Source: Clostridiales bacterium (GTDB lineage Bacteria; Bacillota; Clostridia; Christensenellales; CAG-138). Taken from it: a stretch of 64,000 nucleotides of DNA. The number at the start of each line of letters is the position of its first letter. Position 1 is the stretch's first letter. The translations under genes and the position numbers were made by a program. Location of the stretch: positions 54,971 through 118,970 of the forward strand of contig SFEL01000006.1 of NCBI GenBank assembly GCA_004557245.1, written 5' to 3'. The notes under the pieces were generated by a model. The model did not search any database. It saw nothing but the letters and a program-made list of their open reading frames with translations, and was not told the DNA's origin. Positions 1 through 9,054 of the stretch are shown piece after piece.

Positions 1-480
1 ATATCCATACGCTACGATATGCCTTCGCAGCTGGGCTCCGACCGTATCTGCAATGCGGTCGAAGCTTACCATATCTACGGCGGCCCCTGCACAATAGTGG
101 ATTTCGGCACTGCAACCAACTTCGCCGTGGTATCGGCTGAGGGCGAGTTCCTGGGCGGCCTCATATGCCCCGGCATAATGGTATCAGCAGACGCCCTCAT
201 AGAGCGGGCTGCCATGCTGCACAAGGTGGAATACATAAAGCCCGAGAAGGTCATAGGCACCAACACCCGCGACGGCATACAGTCCGGAGTCATACGGGGC
301 TATGTGGGCCAGGTGGACTACATACTCCGGCAGATAGAGAAGGAGCTGGGCGTAAAGCAGACAGTAGTGGCTACAGGCGGCATGTCCAACATGATAGCCA
401 GCGAGACAGACAGGATAAACTACGTCAATCCTACCCTGACCCTGGAAGGCCTTGCACGCATATACGACATGAACCGTTAG
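1..480 (+). CDS. coaX: Type III pantothenate kinase, 3' part (5' end outside window)
   Basis: Phosphorylates pantothenate, the first step of coenzyme A synthesis, in the cytosol. The reading frame is open from base 1, so the gene starts upstream; 159 residues are visible. They carry the family's DFGTAT phosphate-binding motif, the stretch with LGG, ICPG and DAL, the NT-x4-SG segment and the ATGG motif near the C-terminus. The protein ends a few residues after the conserved LTLEGL stretch, as expected. Type III enzymes lack a known CoA feedback site and need a monovalent cation (family knowledge). An internal ATG at 19 is only a methionine inside the conserved fold. Confidence 0.93.
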   Translation: MSIRYDMPSQLGSDRICNAVEAYHIYGGPCTIVDFGTATNFAVVSAEGEFLGGLICPGIMVSADALIERAAMLHKVEYIKPEKVIGTNTRDGIQSGVIRGYVGQVDYILRQIEKELGVKQTVVATGGMSNMIASETDRINYVNPTLTLEGLARIYDMNR

Positions 481-647
481 CGGGAGAACCACTCAACAAC
501 GTAACATGCGCTGAGCATCAACTGGAGAAAAAACAGAACATAGCATACGCTGCGCCGGGTGTTATCATTCCGGCGCTTGTATATTTCTGCGCCTATGAGC
601 GGCACGGCGGGTATTATCCCCGCATAAAGCAGAAAAAGCACAGTCAT
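477..647 (-). CDS. Possible small membrane protein (56 aa)
   Basis: I do not recognise this product. The frame starts at an ATG with a good Shine-Dalgarno-like AAGGAAGG about 8 bases upstream (complement of 656-663). It predicts a hydrophobic N-terminal segment (about residues 2-21), a short basic loop with KRR and RR, and a second hydrophobic segment (about 36-50). It is antisense to the tail of the coaX intergenic region, overlaps the coaX stop by a few bases, and contains the hairpin at 552-576. It may be a real two-helix microprotein or a chance frame. Its ribosome-binding site and topology are the only support. Confidence 0.35.
   Translation of the reverse strand: MTVLFLLYAGIIPAVPLIGAEIYKRRNDNTRRSVCYVLFFLQLMLSACYVVEWFSR
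552..576 (+). terminator. Possible terminator after coaX
   Basis: Seven-base GC arms (552-558 and 570-576) enclose an 11-base loop and are followed by a T-rich but interrupted tract. It lies about 70 bases after the coaX stop. The weak U-tract keeps confidence low. Confidence 0.35.
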
Positions 648-779
648 ATCGATACCTTCCTTTATTGTGATAGATAACCGTGTTGCACGTATGTACAGCA
701 TAACATCTGGGTATAAGCTTATTCGATAGTGGAAGTTTGGCAATATGGGAATAATATAGTACAAACATTTGTGCGATTG

Positions 780-788
780 TGCTATAAT
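780..788 (+). promoter_or_regulatory. Extended -10 promoter for the Dabb-uvrB-uvrA operon
   Basis: TGCTATAAT is a perfect extended -10 (TGn plus TATAAT). I see no good -35 at 17 bp. The predicted start near 795 leaves about 50 bases of leader before the ATG at 847, with the GGAG ribosome site at 834. Confidence 0.6.
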
Positions 789-846
789 GCTATACAGGTG
801 GGTAATGCGGCCAACAACCCCCAAATTATCGAAGGAGAATAAAACC

Positions 847-1128
847 ATGGTAACTCATATCGTTTGCCACAAGTACACCGACAGAGAAGAAGCAAAGAAG
901 ATAGCCCCAATGCTCAAGGGCCTGGTAGGCAAGGTTCCCGGCCTTATCAGCATGGAAGCCGGCGCCGACTTCATGGGCAGCGGCAGGAGCTATGATTTGG
1001 CGCTTATCGCAAAGTTTGCGAACCGCGAGGATCTGGCGGTTTACGCCGACCATCCGGAGCATGTAAAGGTAAAGCAGTATATCCATAAGGTGCTGGTAAA
1101 CGGCATATCCGTGGATTTCGAGGATTGA
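847..1128 (+). CDS. Dabb-family (stress-responsive A/B barrel) protein
   Basis: A 93-residue protein that fits the dimeric alpha/beta-barrel (Dabb) family. It has an N-terminal strand with IVCHKYT, a central strand with DLALIAKF, and the family-typical YADHPEHVKVKQYI near the C-terminus. These folds form dimers; many have no known activity, and some bind small aromatic or heme-like ligands (family knowledge). The start is the ATG with the upstream AAGGAG at 832-837. uvrB begins 27 bases downstream, so it is probably the first gene of the uvrBA transcript. A link to DNA damage is only inferred from position. Confidence 0.85.
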   Translation: MVTHIVCHKYTDREEAKKIAPMLKGLVGKVPGLISMEAGADFMGSGRSYDLALIAKFANREDLAVYADHPEHVKVKQYIHKVLVNGISVDFED

Positions 1129-1155
1129 TTTTTTTCGGGAGTTTAAGGTATCAGC

Positions 1156-3159
1156 ATGGGAGAGTTCAAAGTAGTATCCCCCTTTGAGCCGCAGGGCGAC
1201 CAGCCCGAGGCCATAGCCGCCCTGAGCGAGGGCGTAAAGCGGGGGGACAGACTTCAGGTGCTTTTGGGCGTCACCGGCAGCGGCAAGACCTTCACCATGG
1301 CGAAGGTGATAGAGCAGGTGCAAAAGCCTACTCTTGTCATCGCCCATAACAAGACCCTTGCGGCACAGCTTTGCGGCGAGCTGAGGGAGTTCTTCCCGGA
1401 CAGCGCGGTAGAGTATTTCGTCTCGTACTATGACTACTACCAGCCTGAGGCGTACATAGCCTCGTCGGATACATATATAGAAAAAGTAGCCACAGTGAAC
1501 GACGAGATAGACAAGCTGCGCCACAGCGCTACCTGCGCCCTGAACGAGCGCAGGGATGTTATAATCGTGGCTTCCGTAAGCTGTATATACGCTCTGGGAG
1601 ACCCGGCAGAATACCTTAAACTCTCCATATCCCTGCGCAAGGGCATGGAGATAGACCGGGACGAGGTAATGCGGCGGCTGGTCGATATACAGTACCAGCG
1701 CAACGAATATGACTTTGTCCGGGGCACCTTCCGGGCAAAGGGGGACGTGTTGGAGGTGTTTCCCTCCAACTGGTCGGATAAGGTGCTGCGCATCGAGTTC
1801 TTCGGCGACGAGGTGGAGCGCATAAGCGAAGTAAACTGTACTACCGGCGAAATACTTTTGGACAGGAGCCATGTGGCCATATTTCCCGCCTCCCATTACG
1901 CCACGGGCCGGGACAAGCTGGTAAAGGCTCTTGGAGAGATAGAACATGACATGCAGGTCAGGGTAGAGGAGTTTAAGGCGGAGGATAAGCTGGTAGAGGC
2001 ACAGCGCATAGAGCAGCGTACTACATACGATATGGAGATGATGCGTGAGATAGGCTACTGTCAGGGTATAGAGAACTACTCCCGCTACTTTGACGGCCGC
2101 AAGCCTGGCCAGCCTCCATATACGCTGATAGACTATTTCCCCAAGGACTTTCTTATGATAATCGACGAGTCCCACGTAACTCTGCCGCAGATACGGGGTA
2201 TGTACAGCGGGGATTTATCCCGAAAGACAGCCCTCGTGGATTACGGCTTCCGCATACCGAGCGCCTATGACAACAGGCCCCTGAAGTTTGACGAGTTCAA
2301 GGAGCGGGTAAATCAGCTCATATGCGTATCCGCTACACCCGGCGAGTATGAACTGAGCCGGGCCAGCCAGGTGGCGGAGCAGGTGATACGCCCCACAGGA
2401 CTGTTGGATCCCGAGATTGAGGTGCGCAAGGTAGAGGGACAGGTGGACGATCTGCTGGGCGAGATAAAGAAGACCGCCGCCAAGGGGGAAAGGGTGCTGG
2501 TTACTACCCTTACAAAGCGAATGGCGGAGATGCTGACGGAATATCTTGACGGAATGGGCATACGGGTGCGGTACATGCACTCGGAAATCGAGACAATAGA
2601 GCGAATGGAGATAATCCGCGACCTGCGCCTGGGGGAGTTTGACGTGCTGGTAGGCATAAACCTCCTGCGCGAGGGACTGGATCTTCCGGAGGTGGGCCTC
2701 GTTGCCATACTGGACGCGGACAAGGAGGGATTCCTGCGCTCCGCAACGTCGCTGATACAGACTATAGGCCGCGCCGCGCGAAACGCGGACGGCAGGGTAA
2801 TAATGTACGCGGATACCATAACGCCTTCCATGAAGGAGGCAATAGACGAGACTGCCCGCCGCCGCCAAAAGCAGCAGGCATATAATAAGGAACACAACAT
2901 TACGCCGAGGACAATCACAAAGGCGGTCCACGGCATAATTGAGATAAGCGGCAGGCCCAAGGAGGCGCAGGAGGATAGGGAAGCCCGCGCAGAGATACTG
3001 CGTGAGCAGATGCGGGCAGCGGCGGCCGAGCTGGACTTTGAAACGGCTGCAAGGCTCCGCGACAGGCTGTTCGACCTGACGGGGGAGGATAAGCCCAGAA
3101 AGATAGCTCCCGGCATGCCGGGCAGCACGAAGAAGGCAAGAGGAAGAACGAGAAAGTAA
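1156..3159 (+). CDS. uvrB: Excinuclease ABC subunit B
   Basis: The DNA-damage verification subunit of nucleotide excision repair. It is loaded by UvrA and recruits UvrC. At 667 residues it is full length. Visible are the Walker A motif GVTGSGKT near residue 39, the beta-hairpin region with YYDYYQPEAYI near 95 that clamps one strand, helicase motifs including DESHV and SATP, the motif with GINLLREGLD and QTIGRAAR, and a C-terminal UVR domain (about 620-655) that contacts UvrC. uvrA starts within 5 bases of the stop. No uvrC is in the window. I saw no obvious LexA-type operator upstream. Confidence 0.98.
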   Translation: MGEFKVVSPFEPQGDQPEAIAALSEGVKRGDRLQVLLGVTGSGKTFTMAKVIEQVQKPTLVIAHNKTLAAQLCGELREFFPDSAVEYFVSYYDYYQPEAYIASSDTYIEKVATVNDEIDKLRHSATCALNERRDVIIVASVSCIYALGDPAEYLKLSISLRKGMEIDRDEVMRRLVDIQYQRNEYDFVRGTFRAKGDVLEVFPSNWSDKVLRIEFFGDEVERISEVNCTTGEILLDRSHVAIFPASHYATGRDKLVKALGEIEHDMQVRVEEFKAEDKLVEAQRIEQRTTYDMEMMREIGYCQGIENYSRYFDGRKPGQPPYTLIDYFPKDFLMIIDESHVTLPQIRGMYSGDLSRKTALVDYGFRIPSAYDNRPLKFDEFKERVNQLICVSATPGEYELSRASQVAEQVIRPTGLLDPEIEVRKVEGQVDDLLGEIKKTAAKGERVLVTTLTKRMAEMLTEYLDGMGIRVRYMHSEIETIERMEIIRDLRLGEFDVLVGINLLREGLDLPEVGLVAILDADKEGFLRSATSLIQTIGRAARNADGRVIMYADTITPSMKEAIDETARRRQKQQAYNKEHNITPRTITKAVHGIIEISGRPKEAQEDREARAEILREQMRAAAAELDFETAARLRDRLFDLTGEDKPRKIAPGMPGSTKKARGRTRK

Positions 3160-3163
3160 AGTG

Positions 3164-6013
3164 ATGAATGAAAAGCTTATAATAAAGGGCGCAAGAGAGC
3201 ACAACCTAAAAAATATAGACCTTACACTGCCGCGCAACAAGCTTATAGTGTTTACGGGACTCAGCGGCAGCGGCAAGTCCTCTCTGGCGTTCGATACCAT
3301 ATACGCCGAGGGACAAAGGAGATACGTGGAGTCGCTGTCATCTTATGCCAGGCTGTTCCTGGGCCAGATGGAAAAGCCGGATGTGGACTACATCGAGGGC
3401 CTGTCCCCTGCCATAAGCATAGACCAGAAGAGCACCTCCAATAACCCGCGTTCCACTGTGGGCACTGTAACCGAGATTCACGACTACATGCGCCTGCTGT
3501 ATGCCCGCGTAGGCATACCTCACTGCCCCAAATGCGGAAGGGTGATTGAACGTCAGAGCATAGATCAGGTAGTTGACAGGGTGATGGCCCTTGATGGACG
3601 CATACAGATAATCGCCCCTGCTGTGCGGGCAAAGAAGGGCGAGCACGCAAAGCTCTTGGAGCAGATACGCAAGGACGGCTACGTTCGCGTCCGTGTTGAC
3701 GGCGAGGTGTACGACATAAACGAGGTGCCCCCTCTCGATAAGCAAAAGAAGCACACCATAGACGTAATAGTGGACAGGCTCATCATAAAGCCCGGCATAG
3801 AGGGCCGCCTTGCGGAATCCATGGAGACCGCCTTCGCCTTCGGCGACGGCCTTGCAAAGGTGGACGTGATAGGCAAGGAGGAGCTTATCTTTTCCGAGAA
3901 GTACTCCTGTCCGGACTGCGGCATATCCATTGAGGAGCTCACGCCCCGCATGTTCTCCTTCAACAATCCCTACGGCGCCTGCCCCTGCTGCAGCGGACTG
4001 GGTATGCTGATGAAGATAGACCCGGACATAATAGTGCCCGACAAAAGCCTGTCTCTAAATCAGAACGCCATAAATGTCAGCGGCTGGCAGAGCGGCAAAA
4101 ACGGCGGCAGCATGTCCAACATGTACTTTTCGGCCCTGGCTGAGCACTACGGCTTTTCCATGGATACACCCTTCATAGAGCTGCCAAAGAAGGTACAGGA
4201 AATATTGCTCTACGGCACAGGGGAGGAAAAGCTGGAGGTAAAGTACCAGCGGGAGTTCGGCAGCGGCACCTTCAAGACCTCCTTCGAGGGAGTGATAACA
4301 AACCTGGAGCGGAGGTACAAGGAGACCACCTCCGACGCTGCCAAGCAGGATATTGAGGCGTATATGTCCAACATACTCTGTCCGGAGTGCAGAGGAAAGC
4401 GACTCAAGCCGGAAAGCCTTGCCGTTACGGTGAACGGCGTCTCCATCGCAGAGATGAGCGACATGACAGTCACCGAGGCGCGAAGGTTCATAACCTCATT
4501 GAAGCTTACGGATACCGAGCGCATGATAGCGGAGCGGATACAGAAGGAAATAGACGCACGGCTTGGCTTCCTTGAAAACGTGGGCCTTGACTATCTTACC
4601 CTTTCGAGAGGCGCCTGTACACTGTCCGGCGGCGAGGCTCAGCGCATTCGCCTTGCCACTCAGATAGGCAGCGGCCTTATGGGCGTGCTGTATATACTGG
4701 ACGAGCCAAGCATCGGCCTGCACCAGCGGGACAACGCCAGGCTTTTAAGCACGCTAAAGGGAATGCGTGACATGGGCAACACACTTATCGTAGTGGAGCA
4801 CGATGAGGAGACCATGCTGGACGCGGACTACATAGTCGATATAGGCCCGGGCGCAGGAGAGCATGGCGGAAGGGTAATCGCTCAGGGCACGCCGGAGGAG
4901 ATAATGGCGTCGGAGAACTCCATTACCGGCCAGTATCTATCCGGGCGTAGGTTCATACCCCTGCCTGAAAGCAGGCGCCGCAACGGCGACAAGTGGCTCA
5001 GGGTAAAGTGCGCACGGGTAAACAACCTTAAAAATATAGATGTGGACATACCCCTTGGCGTGTTCACCTGCGTTACAGGGGTATCCGGCAGCGGCAAGAG
5101 CAGCCTGGTGAATGAGGTCGTCAAGAAGACACTGCTCCACGATCTGAACAGGGCTAAGTATATCCCAAAGGACGTGTGCGACGGCATAGAGGGAATAGAG
5201 CAGCTGGATAAGATAATAGACATAGACCAGTCCCCCATAGGCCGCACGCCCCGCAGCAACCCGGCTACATATACCGGCCTTTTCGATATGATACGCGACG
5301 TATTCGCCATGACGCCCGATGCGAAGGTGAGGGGCTACAGCAACGGCCGCTTCAGCTTCAACGTAAAGGGAGGAAGGTGTGAGGCCTGCCGCGGCGACGG
5401 CATGCTCAAAATAGAGATGCAATTCCTGCCGGACATATATGTGCCCTGCGAGGTATGCAAGGGCAAACGGTATAACCGTGAAACTCTTGAGGTAAAATAC
5501 AAGGGCAGGAGCATTTCCGACGTGCTGGATATGACGGTGGAGGAAGCGCTCGAGTTTTTCCGGCCCATAGAAAGAATAAGGCGCAAGCTGCAAACCCTGT
5601 ATGACGTGGGCCTGGGCTATATAAAGCTGGGTCAGCCCTCCACCCAGCTATCGGGCGGCGAGGCGCAGCGGGTAAAGCTCGCTACCGAGCTTTCCCGCAG
5701 GGATACCGGTAAGACGCTCTACGTGCTGGACGAGCCTACCACCGGACTTCACGTTGCGGATGTGCAGCGGCTTCTTGATATACTGCAGCGGCTTGCGGAC
5801 GGCGGCAGCACGGTAGTGGTCATAGAGCACAACCTCGACGTCATAAAGTGCGCGGACTATATAATCGACATGGGCCCTGAGGGAGGCGCGGGCGGAGGTA
5901 CCGTTATAGCAAAGGGCACGCCCGAAGAGGTGGCAAAGGTAAAGGAAAGCTACACCGGTCAATACCTTGCCCCCATACTCCACAGGGACGCCGAAAGGAC
6001 AAAACGAAAATAA
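3164..6013 (+). CDS. uvrA: Excinuclease ABC subunit A
   Basis: The dimeric ABC-type ATPase that scans DNA for bulky lesions and loads UvrB. About 949 residues, the usual size. It has two Walker A motifs (GLSGSGKSS and GVSGSGKSS), two ABC signatures (TLSGGEAQR and QLSGGEAQR), two Walker B sites ending in DEPS and DEPTTG, and paired zinc-binding CxxC motifs (CPKC, CPDC/CPCC and CEAC/CEVC regions). A GTG at 3161 precedes the ATG directly; either could start translation. It is co-transcribed with uvrB. Confidence 0.98.
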   Translation: MNEKLIIKGAREHNLKNIDLTLPRNKLIVFTGLSGSGKSSLAFDTIYAEGQRRYVESLSSYARLFLGQMEKPDVDYIEGLSPAISIDQKSTSNNPRSTVGTVTEIHDYMRLLYARVGIPHCPKCGRVIERQSIDQVVDRVMALDGRIQIIAPAVRAKKGEHAKLLEQIRKDGYVRVRVDGEVYDINEVPPLDKQKKHTIDVIVDRLIIKPGIEGRLAESMETAFAFGDGLAKVDVIGKEELIFSEKYSCPDCGISIEELTPRMFSFNNPYGACPCCSGLGMLMKIDPDIIVPDKSLSLNQNAINVSGWQSGKNGGSMSNMYFSALAEHYGFSMDTPFIELPKKVQEILLYGTGEEKLEVKYQREFGSGTFKTSFEGVITNLERRYKETTSDAAKQDIEAYMSNILCPECRGKRLKPESLAVTVNGVSIAEMSDMTVTEARRFITSLKLTDTERMIAERIQKEIDARLGFLENVGLDYLTLSRGACTLSGGEAQRIRLATQIGSGLMGVLYILDEPSIGLHQRDNARLLSTLKGMRDMGNTLIVVEHDEETMLDADYIVDIGPGAGEHGGRVIAQGTPEEIMASENSITGQYLSGRRFIPLPESRRRNGDKWLRVKCARVNNLKNIDVDIPLGVFTCVTGVSGSGKSSLVNEVVKKTLLHDLNRAKYIPKDVCDGIEGIEQLDKIIDIDQSPIGRTPRSNPATYTGLFDMIRDVFAMTPDAKVRGYSNGRFSFNVKGGRCEACRGDGMLKIEMQFLPDIYVPCEVCKGKRYNRETLEVKYKGRSISDVLDMTVEEALEFFRPIERIRRKLQTLYDVGLGYIKLGQPSTQLSGGEAQRVKLATELSRRDTGKTLYVLDEPTTGLHVADVQRLLDILQRLADGGSTVVVIEHNLDVIKCADYIIDMGPEGGAGGGTVIAKGTPEEVAKVKESYTGQYLAPILHRDAERTKRK

Positions 6014-6057
6014 CAATACCGGCGGCCATCCTTCGAAATACCGCGTAATTATAATGC

Positions 6058-6086
6058 TTGAAAACTAACGATGATGAATGTATAAT
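6058..6086 (+). promoter_or_regulatory. Sigma-A-type promoter of rex
   Basis: TTGAAA, a 17-base spacer, then TATAAT. The predicted start near 6093 leaves a short leader with the GGAGG ribosome site at 6117. I did not find a Rex operator half-site pair here. Confidence 0.75.
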
Positions 6087-6131
6087 AGCTTTGGTCAAGC
6101 TTATGTTTCCAAAGATGGAGGATTATAATAG

Positions 6132-6767
6132 ATGGAGTTTCGTAGGGTTTCCGAAGCGGTCATAAGGCGCATGCCCAAGTATTACAGGCAGCTTACTGTT
6201 CTGCGGGATCAGGGCATGGAGCGTATCTCTTCCGGGCGTCTGGCCCAGATGATGCGCCTTAACGCTTCTCAGGTAAGGCAGGATTTCAATTGCTTCGGCG
6301 GCTTTGGCCAGCAGGGCTACGGCTATAACGTAAACACGCTGCTTGCCGAAATAAAGAACATACTCGCCATAACCCACCCTTACAACGCCATAATCGTGGG
6401 CGCCGGCAACATCGGTACCGCCCTTGCCAACTTTGACGGGTTCGAGCAGGAAGGTTTCATAATAAAGGCACTGTTTGACGTAAAGGAAGAGCTGGTGGGC
6501 ACAGAGATAGACGGGAAGCCAGTGTATCATATAGACGAGCTGGAAAGGTACGTTCAGGAAAACAATATCACTATAGGCGTTATCGCCGCGCGCAGAAGCG
6601 TTGCTCAGGAAATTGCTGACAGAATGGTAGCCTCCGGTATAAAGGGCATATGGAACTTTGCCCCGATGGACGTAACGGCTACGGTACCGGTTGAGAACAT
6701 ACATATGACTGACAGTCTTATCTGCCTGATGTATAAGATGCACCATAATGTGATAAGCGAAAACTAA
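6132..6767 (+). CDS. rex: Redox-sensing transcriptional repressor Rex
   Basis: A 211-residue repressor that senses the NADH/NAD+ ratio and controls fermentation and respiration genes. The N-terminal winged helix (about 1-75) carries the typical RLAQMMRLNASQVRQDF recognition region and FGGFG turn. The Rossmann domain has GAGNIG at 90-95 and a following acidic strand. The C-terminal helix that swaps between subunits is present. The gene is monocistronic, with its own promoter and a hairpin just after the stop. A Rex protein fits an anaerobic or facultative fermenter. Confidence 0.97.
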   Translation: MEFRRVSEAVIRRMPKYYRQLTVLRDQGMERISSGRLAQMMRLNASQVRQDFNCFGGFGQQGYGYNVNTLLAEIKNILAITHPYNAIIVGAGNIGTALANFDGFEQEGFIIKALFDVKEELVGTEIDGKPVYHIDELERYVQENNITIGVIAARRSVAQEIADRMVASGIKGIWNFAPMDVTATVPVENIHMTDSLICLMYKMHHNVISEN

Positions 6768-6779
6768 TGAAAATACATC

Positions 6780-6806
6780 AAGGGCCGTCTGAAAAGGACG
6801 GCCCTT
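6780..6806. terminator. Bidirectional terminator between rex and the VanW gene
   Basis: Ten-base perfect arms (6780-6789 and 6797-6806) with a 7-base loop lie between convergent genes. T-tracts are short on both strands. Confidence 0.75.
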
Positions 6807-6810
6807 TGGA

Positions 6811-8151
6811 TTAATATGGCGAAACGCTGATTATGCCTGTTATGGAGCGGTAAGTATCCGTGCTTACAAGCTCTTTTTTTATCAGGTTGTTATCTGCATC
6901 GTAATACAGCTTGTAGCTTTCCGCTACGCTACCCCTTCGGGGCTTGCGGGTAATCTTACTCTGGCCTGGGGCGAGGGAATAATCAAATTCGGTATTTGTT
7001 CCGGGACTGCTCAGCGCCCTTATCTTTTTTGAAGTAAGCTCTATGTGCTGTCCGTCGGGCAGCGGGCGGCCATATATCCTTACAGTGACAGTCTTTGCCT
7101 TGGCGTCGGCAGTTGCCGATACGGTCACGGGTACTTCCTGTGTGTTCTTGAATTTGAAGTTAGGCCCGCCGGTGGATATGGTGGCGTCGCGGCCTATGTC
7201 AACATATCCCAGCGGCCAGGAATGGTGACTTCTTTCCGTCACCTCAAGGTCGGCCATCAATACCGCGTTGTACAGCGTGGTGGATACCTGACATACTCCG
7301 CCGCCGTATTCCTGAACGTACGTACCCTCTTTTATGGCTGTGGCGGTCTTCCAGCCGTTATCCTTATTGCGGTCGCCTATGGCGGCGTTCATGTCGAACT
7401 CCTGGCCGGGGGCAATGGCGGTTCCGTCTATCATGTCTGCCGCTTTGCATATGTTGAATACCCGGTTTGCCTTGCCGTATGTGCCGCCGGCAAACGATGT
7501 GGAAAATTCGGATATCAGCTGTGTGTCCGCCTTGGCCATGTCGGTGGTGTATTCGGGCAGGATGGGGGAGGACTTGGCTGTGACATTGCCGCCGCTGCTG
7601 CCCGCGATAAGGGCGGAAATCTGGGATGTAAGGTCGTCAAAATCTATACTGCGTCCGTCCTTATGCTCGGTGTAGCGAAAGCCGCCCTTGTCCTTGTCAT
7701 AGCTTGCACCGGCGTTTTCCGGGGCGTATTGCAGCGATGCGGATTGCTGTTCAAGTGCAGCCTTCAGCTCACCGCTGTCTGCCGCCATGGAAGTATGAAG
7801 CTGGCGGGCCCCGTTGGCGGCCGGCCAGTATTTTTTCAGCGACAGCGCCTCGAGTATGACTTCACGGGTATTGAATGCGACGGGCAGCAGGCTGCCGGAT
7901 ATGTCAAGGCTGTCCTCGCCGGCGGATACGGTGTAGTATAGTGCTTTGAGCGCCTCTGTATGGGCGGTTTCCACAGCTTCGAACGCCTCGGCCGGGCTCA
8001 TACCTGAGACATTTACTCCGTCTATTGTTATGCATTCTCCCAAACGGGCGCCGTCGGCTTCTGCCTCCTCTATGGAGGAATAGCCGGAAGAGCAGGCGGC
8101 ACAGCATAGGCAGCACAGCAGAATGGAGAACATAGCAAATATTTTTTTCAT
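6811..8151 (-). CDS. VanW-family lipoprotein with C-terminal G5 domain
   Basis: A 446-residue exported protein. It starts with a lipoprotein-type signal (MKKIF, hydrophobic run, AAC with Cys at 20). An N-terminal peptidoglycan-binding-like region with a KDKGGFR stretch follows. The VanW domain (about 205-345) includes the hallmark GGGVCQVSTTLYNA and SHHSWPLGY. A G5-like segment ends the protein. This is the YoaR-type architecture; its exact role is unknown, though family members lie in cell-wall and sporulation contexts. I chose the ATG at 8151 over longer frames because it has a GAGGA ribosome site and a proper signal peptide. Confidence 0.9.
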   Translation of the reverse strand: MKKIFAMFSILLCCLCCAACSSGYSSIEEAEADGARLGECITIDGVNVSGMSPAEAFEAVETAHTEALKALYYTVSAGEDSLDISGSLLPVAFNTREVILEALSLKKYWPAANGARQLHTSMAADSGELKAALEQQSASLQYAPENAGASYDKDKGGFRYTEHKDGRSIDFDDLTSQISALIAGSSGGNVTAKSSPILPEYTTDMAKADTQLISEFSTSFAGGTYGKANRVFNICKAADMIDGTAIAPGQEFDMNAAIGDRNKDNGWKTATAIKEGTYVQEYGGGVCQVSTTLYNAVLMADLEVTERSHHSWPLGYVDIGRDATISTGGPNFKFKNTQEVPVTVSATADAKAKTVTVRIYGRPLPDGQHIELTSKKIRALSSPGTNTEFDYSLAPGQSKITRKPRRGSVAESYKLYYDADNNLIKKELVSTDTYRSITGIISVSPY

Positions 8152-8178
8152 GCCAAAAGATATCCTCGCGGTCAAATT

Positions 8179-8205
8179 ATTGTATGCTTTAGTATTGCCA
8201 TATGC
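8179..8205 (-). promoter_or_regulatory. Possible sporulation (SigE-like) promoter of the VanW gene
   Basis: On the minus strand, CATACAAT matches the SigE -10 consensus, and GCATATG lies 12 bases upstream as a possible -35. The predicted start leaves about 20 bases before the ATG at 8151. The spacer is a little short, so this is tentative. Confidence 0.3.
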
Positions 8206-8280
8206 TTTATGGCCAATGCGCGGGGCATTTTGGGTATAAATGCCGTCAACCAAACCTGTATACAAAGAATACACGTATGC

Positions 8281-8309
8281 TTGAATGTTTTAAATATCGG
8301 GTGTACAAT
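8281..8309 (+). promoter_or_regulatory. Sigma-A-type promoter of the GntR gene
   Basis: TTGAAT, a 17-base spacer and TACAAT. The start near 8316 excludes upstream in-frame ATGs and supports translation from 8353. Confidence 0.75.
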
Positions 8310-8352
8310 ATATATGGAGCGACTTCGCTTCGAAGGAGATGCAGAGATAGAT

Positions 8353-8994
8353 ATGTTTTTTGATTTGAGCGATAAGCAATCGCTGACTACAAAGGTATAC
8401 AATCACATTCGGAACGGCATACTGGACGGAAGCTATAAGGACGGGGACTTTCTCGTGGAGACGCGCCTCGCTGAGGAACTGGAGGTCAGCCGTACACCTA
8501 TAAGAGAAGCTTTGAAGCAGCTGGAGCTGGAGGGCCTTGTGGTATCCATACCAAATCGCGGCTCAATGGTTCAGGCCATATCCGAAAACGATATAGACGA
8601 TATATTCACAATTCGCCAGATACTTGAGGGTCAGGCGGCTTATTGGGCTACTCAGAGGATAACCCAAGAGCAGATGGACAAGCTGACCGAAAAGCTGGAG
8701 CTAATGGAATTTTACACCAAAAAAGGTGACGCCAACCAGCTTACAAGGCTTGACAACGAGTTCCACGATATAATCTACAAGGCCAGCGACAGCAGAATGC
8801 TTAAGCATATTCTGGGCTCGCTGCATCAGAACATACGTCGGGCGCGCACCAGCAATCTCAATCTTCCTGCCCGTTCCAATGAATCCCTTGAGGAACACAG
8901 GGCCATATTCGCCGCTATGGAGGCGAAGGACGCGCTGGCCGCCAAGAAGGCGATGGAGGAGCACATAAAGAACGCTCACAGCGCCAAGGGTTAG
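8353..8994 (+). CDS. GntR-family regulator, FadR/FCD subfamily
   Basis: A 213-residue transcription factor. The N-terminal winged helix-turn-helix includes the pattern LAEELEVSRTPIREALKQLE. The all-helical C-terminal FCD domain has the metal-site residues in the D-x3-H (DNEFHD) and later EEH positions. FCD members usually bind organic acids or sugar acids. The frame is open further upstream, but the promoter at 8281-8309 and the AAGGAG at 8333-8338 make the ATG at 8353 the best start. Its target is not clear from the neighbours; divergence from the VanW gene is one option. Confidence 0.9.
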   Translation: MFFDLSDKQSLTTKVYNHIRNGILDGSYKDGDFLVETRLAEELEVSRTPIREALKQLELEGLVVSIPNRGSMVQAISENDIDDIFTIRQILEGQAAYWATQRITQEQMDKLTEKLELMEFYTKKGDANQLTRLDNEFHDIIYKASDSRMLKHILGSLHQNIRRARTSNLNLPARSNESLEEHRAIFAAMEAKDALAAKKAMEEHIKNAHSAKG

Positions 8995-9002
8995 GTCATT
9001 TA

Positions 9003-9027
9003 ATGCGCTCCAATAGGGCGCATTTTT
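9003..9027 (+). terminator. Terminator after the GntR gene
   Basis: ATGCGC and GCGCAT arms with a short loop are followed by five Ts. Confidence 0.7.
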
Positions 9028-9054
9028 CTTATTTTACATGAGGAGGGCAAAAGC

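Noticed and set aside
165..677. A 170-codon plus-strand frame across the coaX stop
   Set aside because: It is out of frame with coaX, has biased composition and no start signals.
826..2175. A 449-codon open frame on the minus strand
   Set aside because: It lies fully over the Dabb and uvrB genes. It is rich in Tyr, Val and Leu, which fits antisense of AUA-rich codons, and has no recognisable domain.
8209..8352. A longer N-terminus for the GntR regulator
   Set aside because: A promoter with near-consensus -35/-10 lies inside this part, and the conserved domain begins after 8353.
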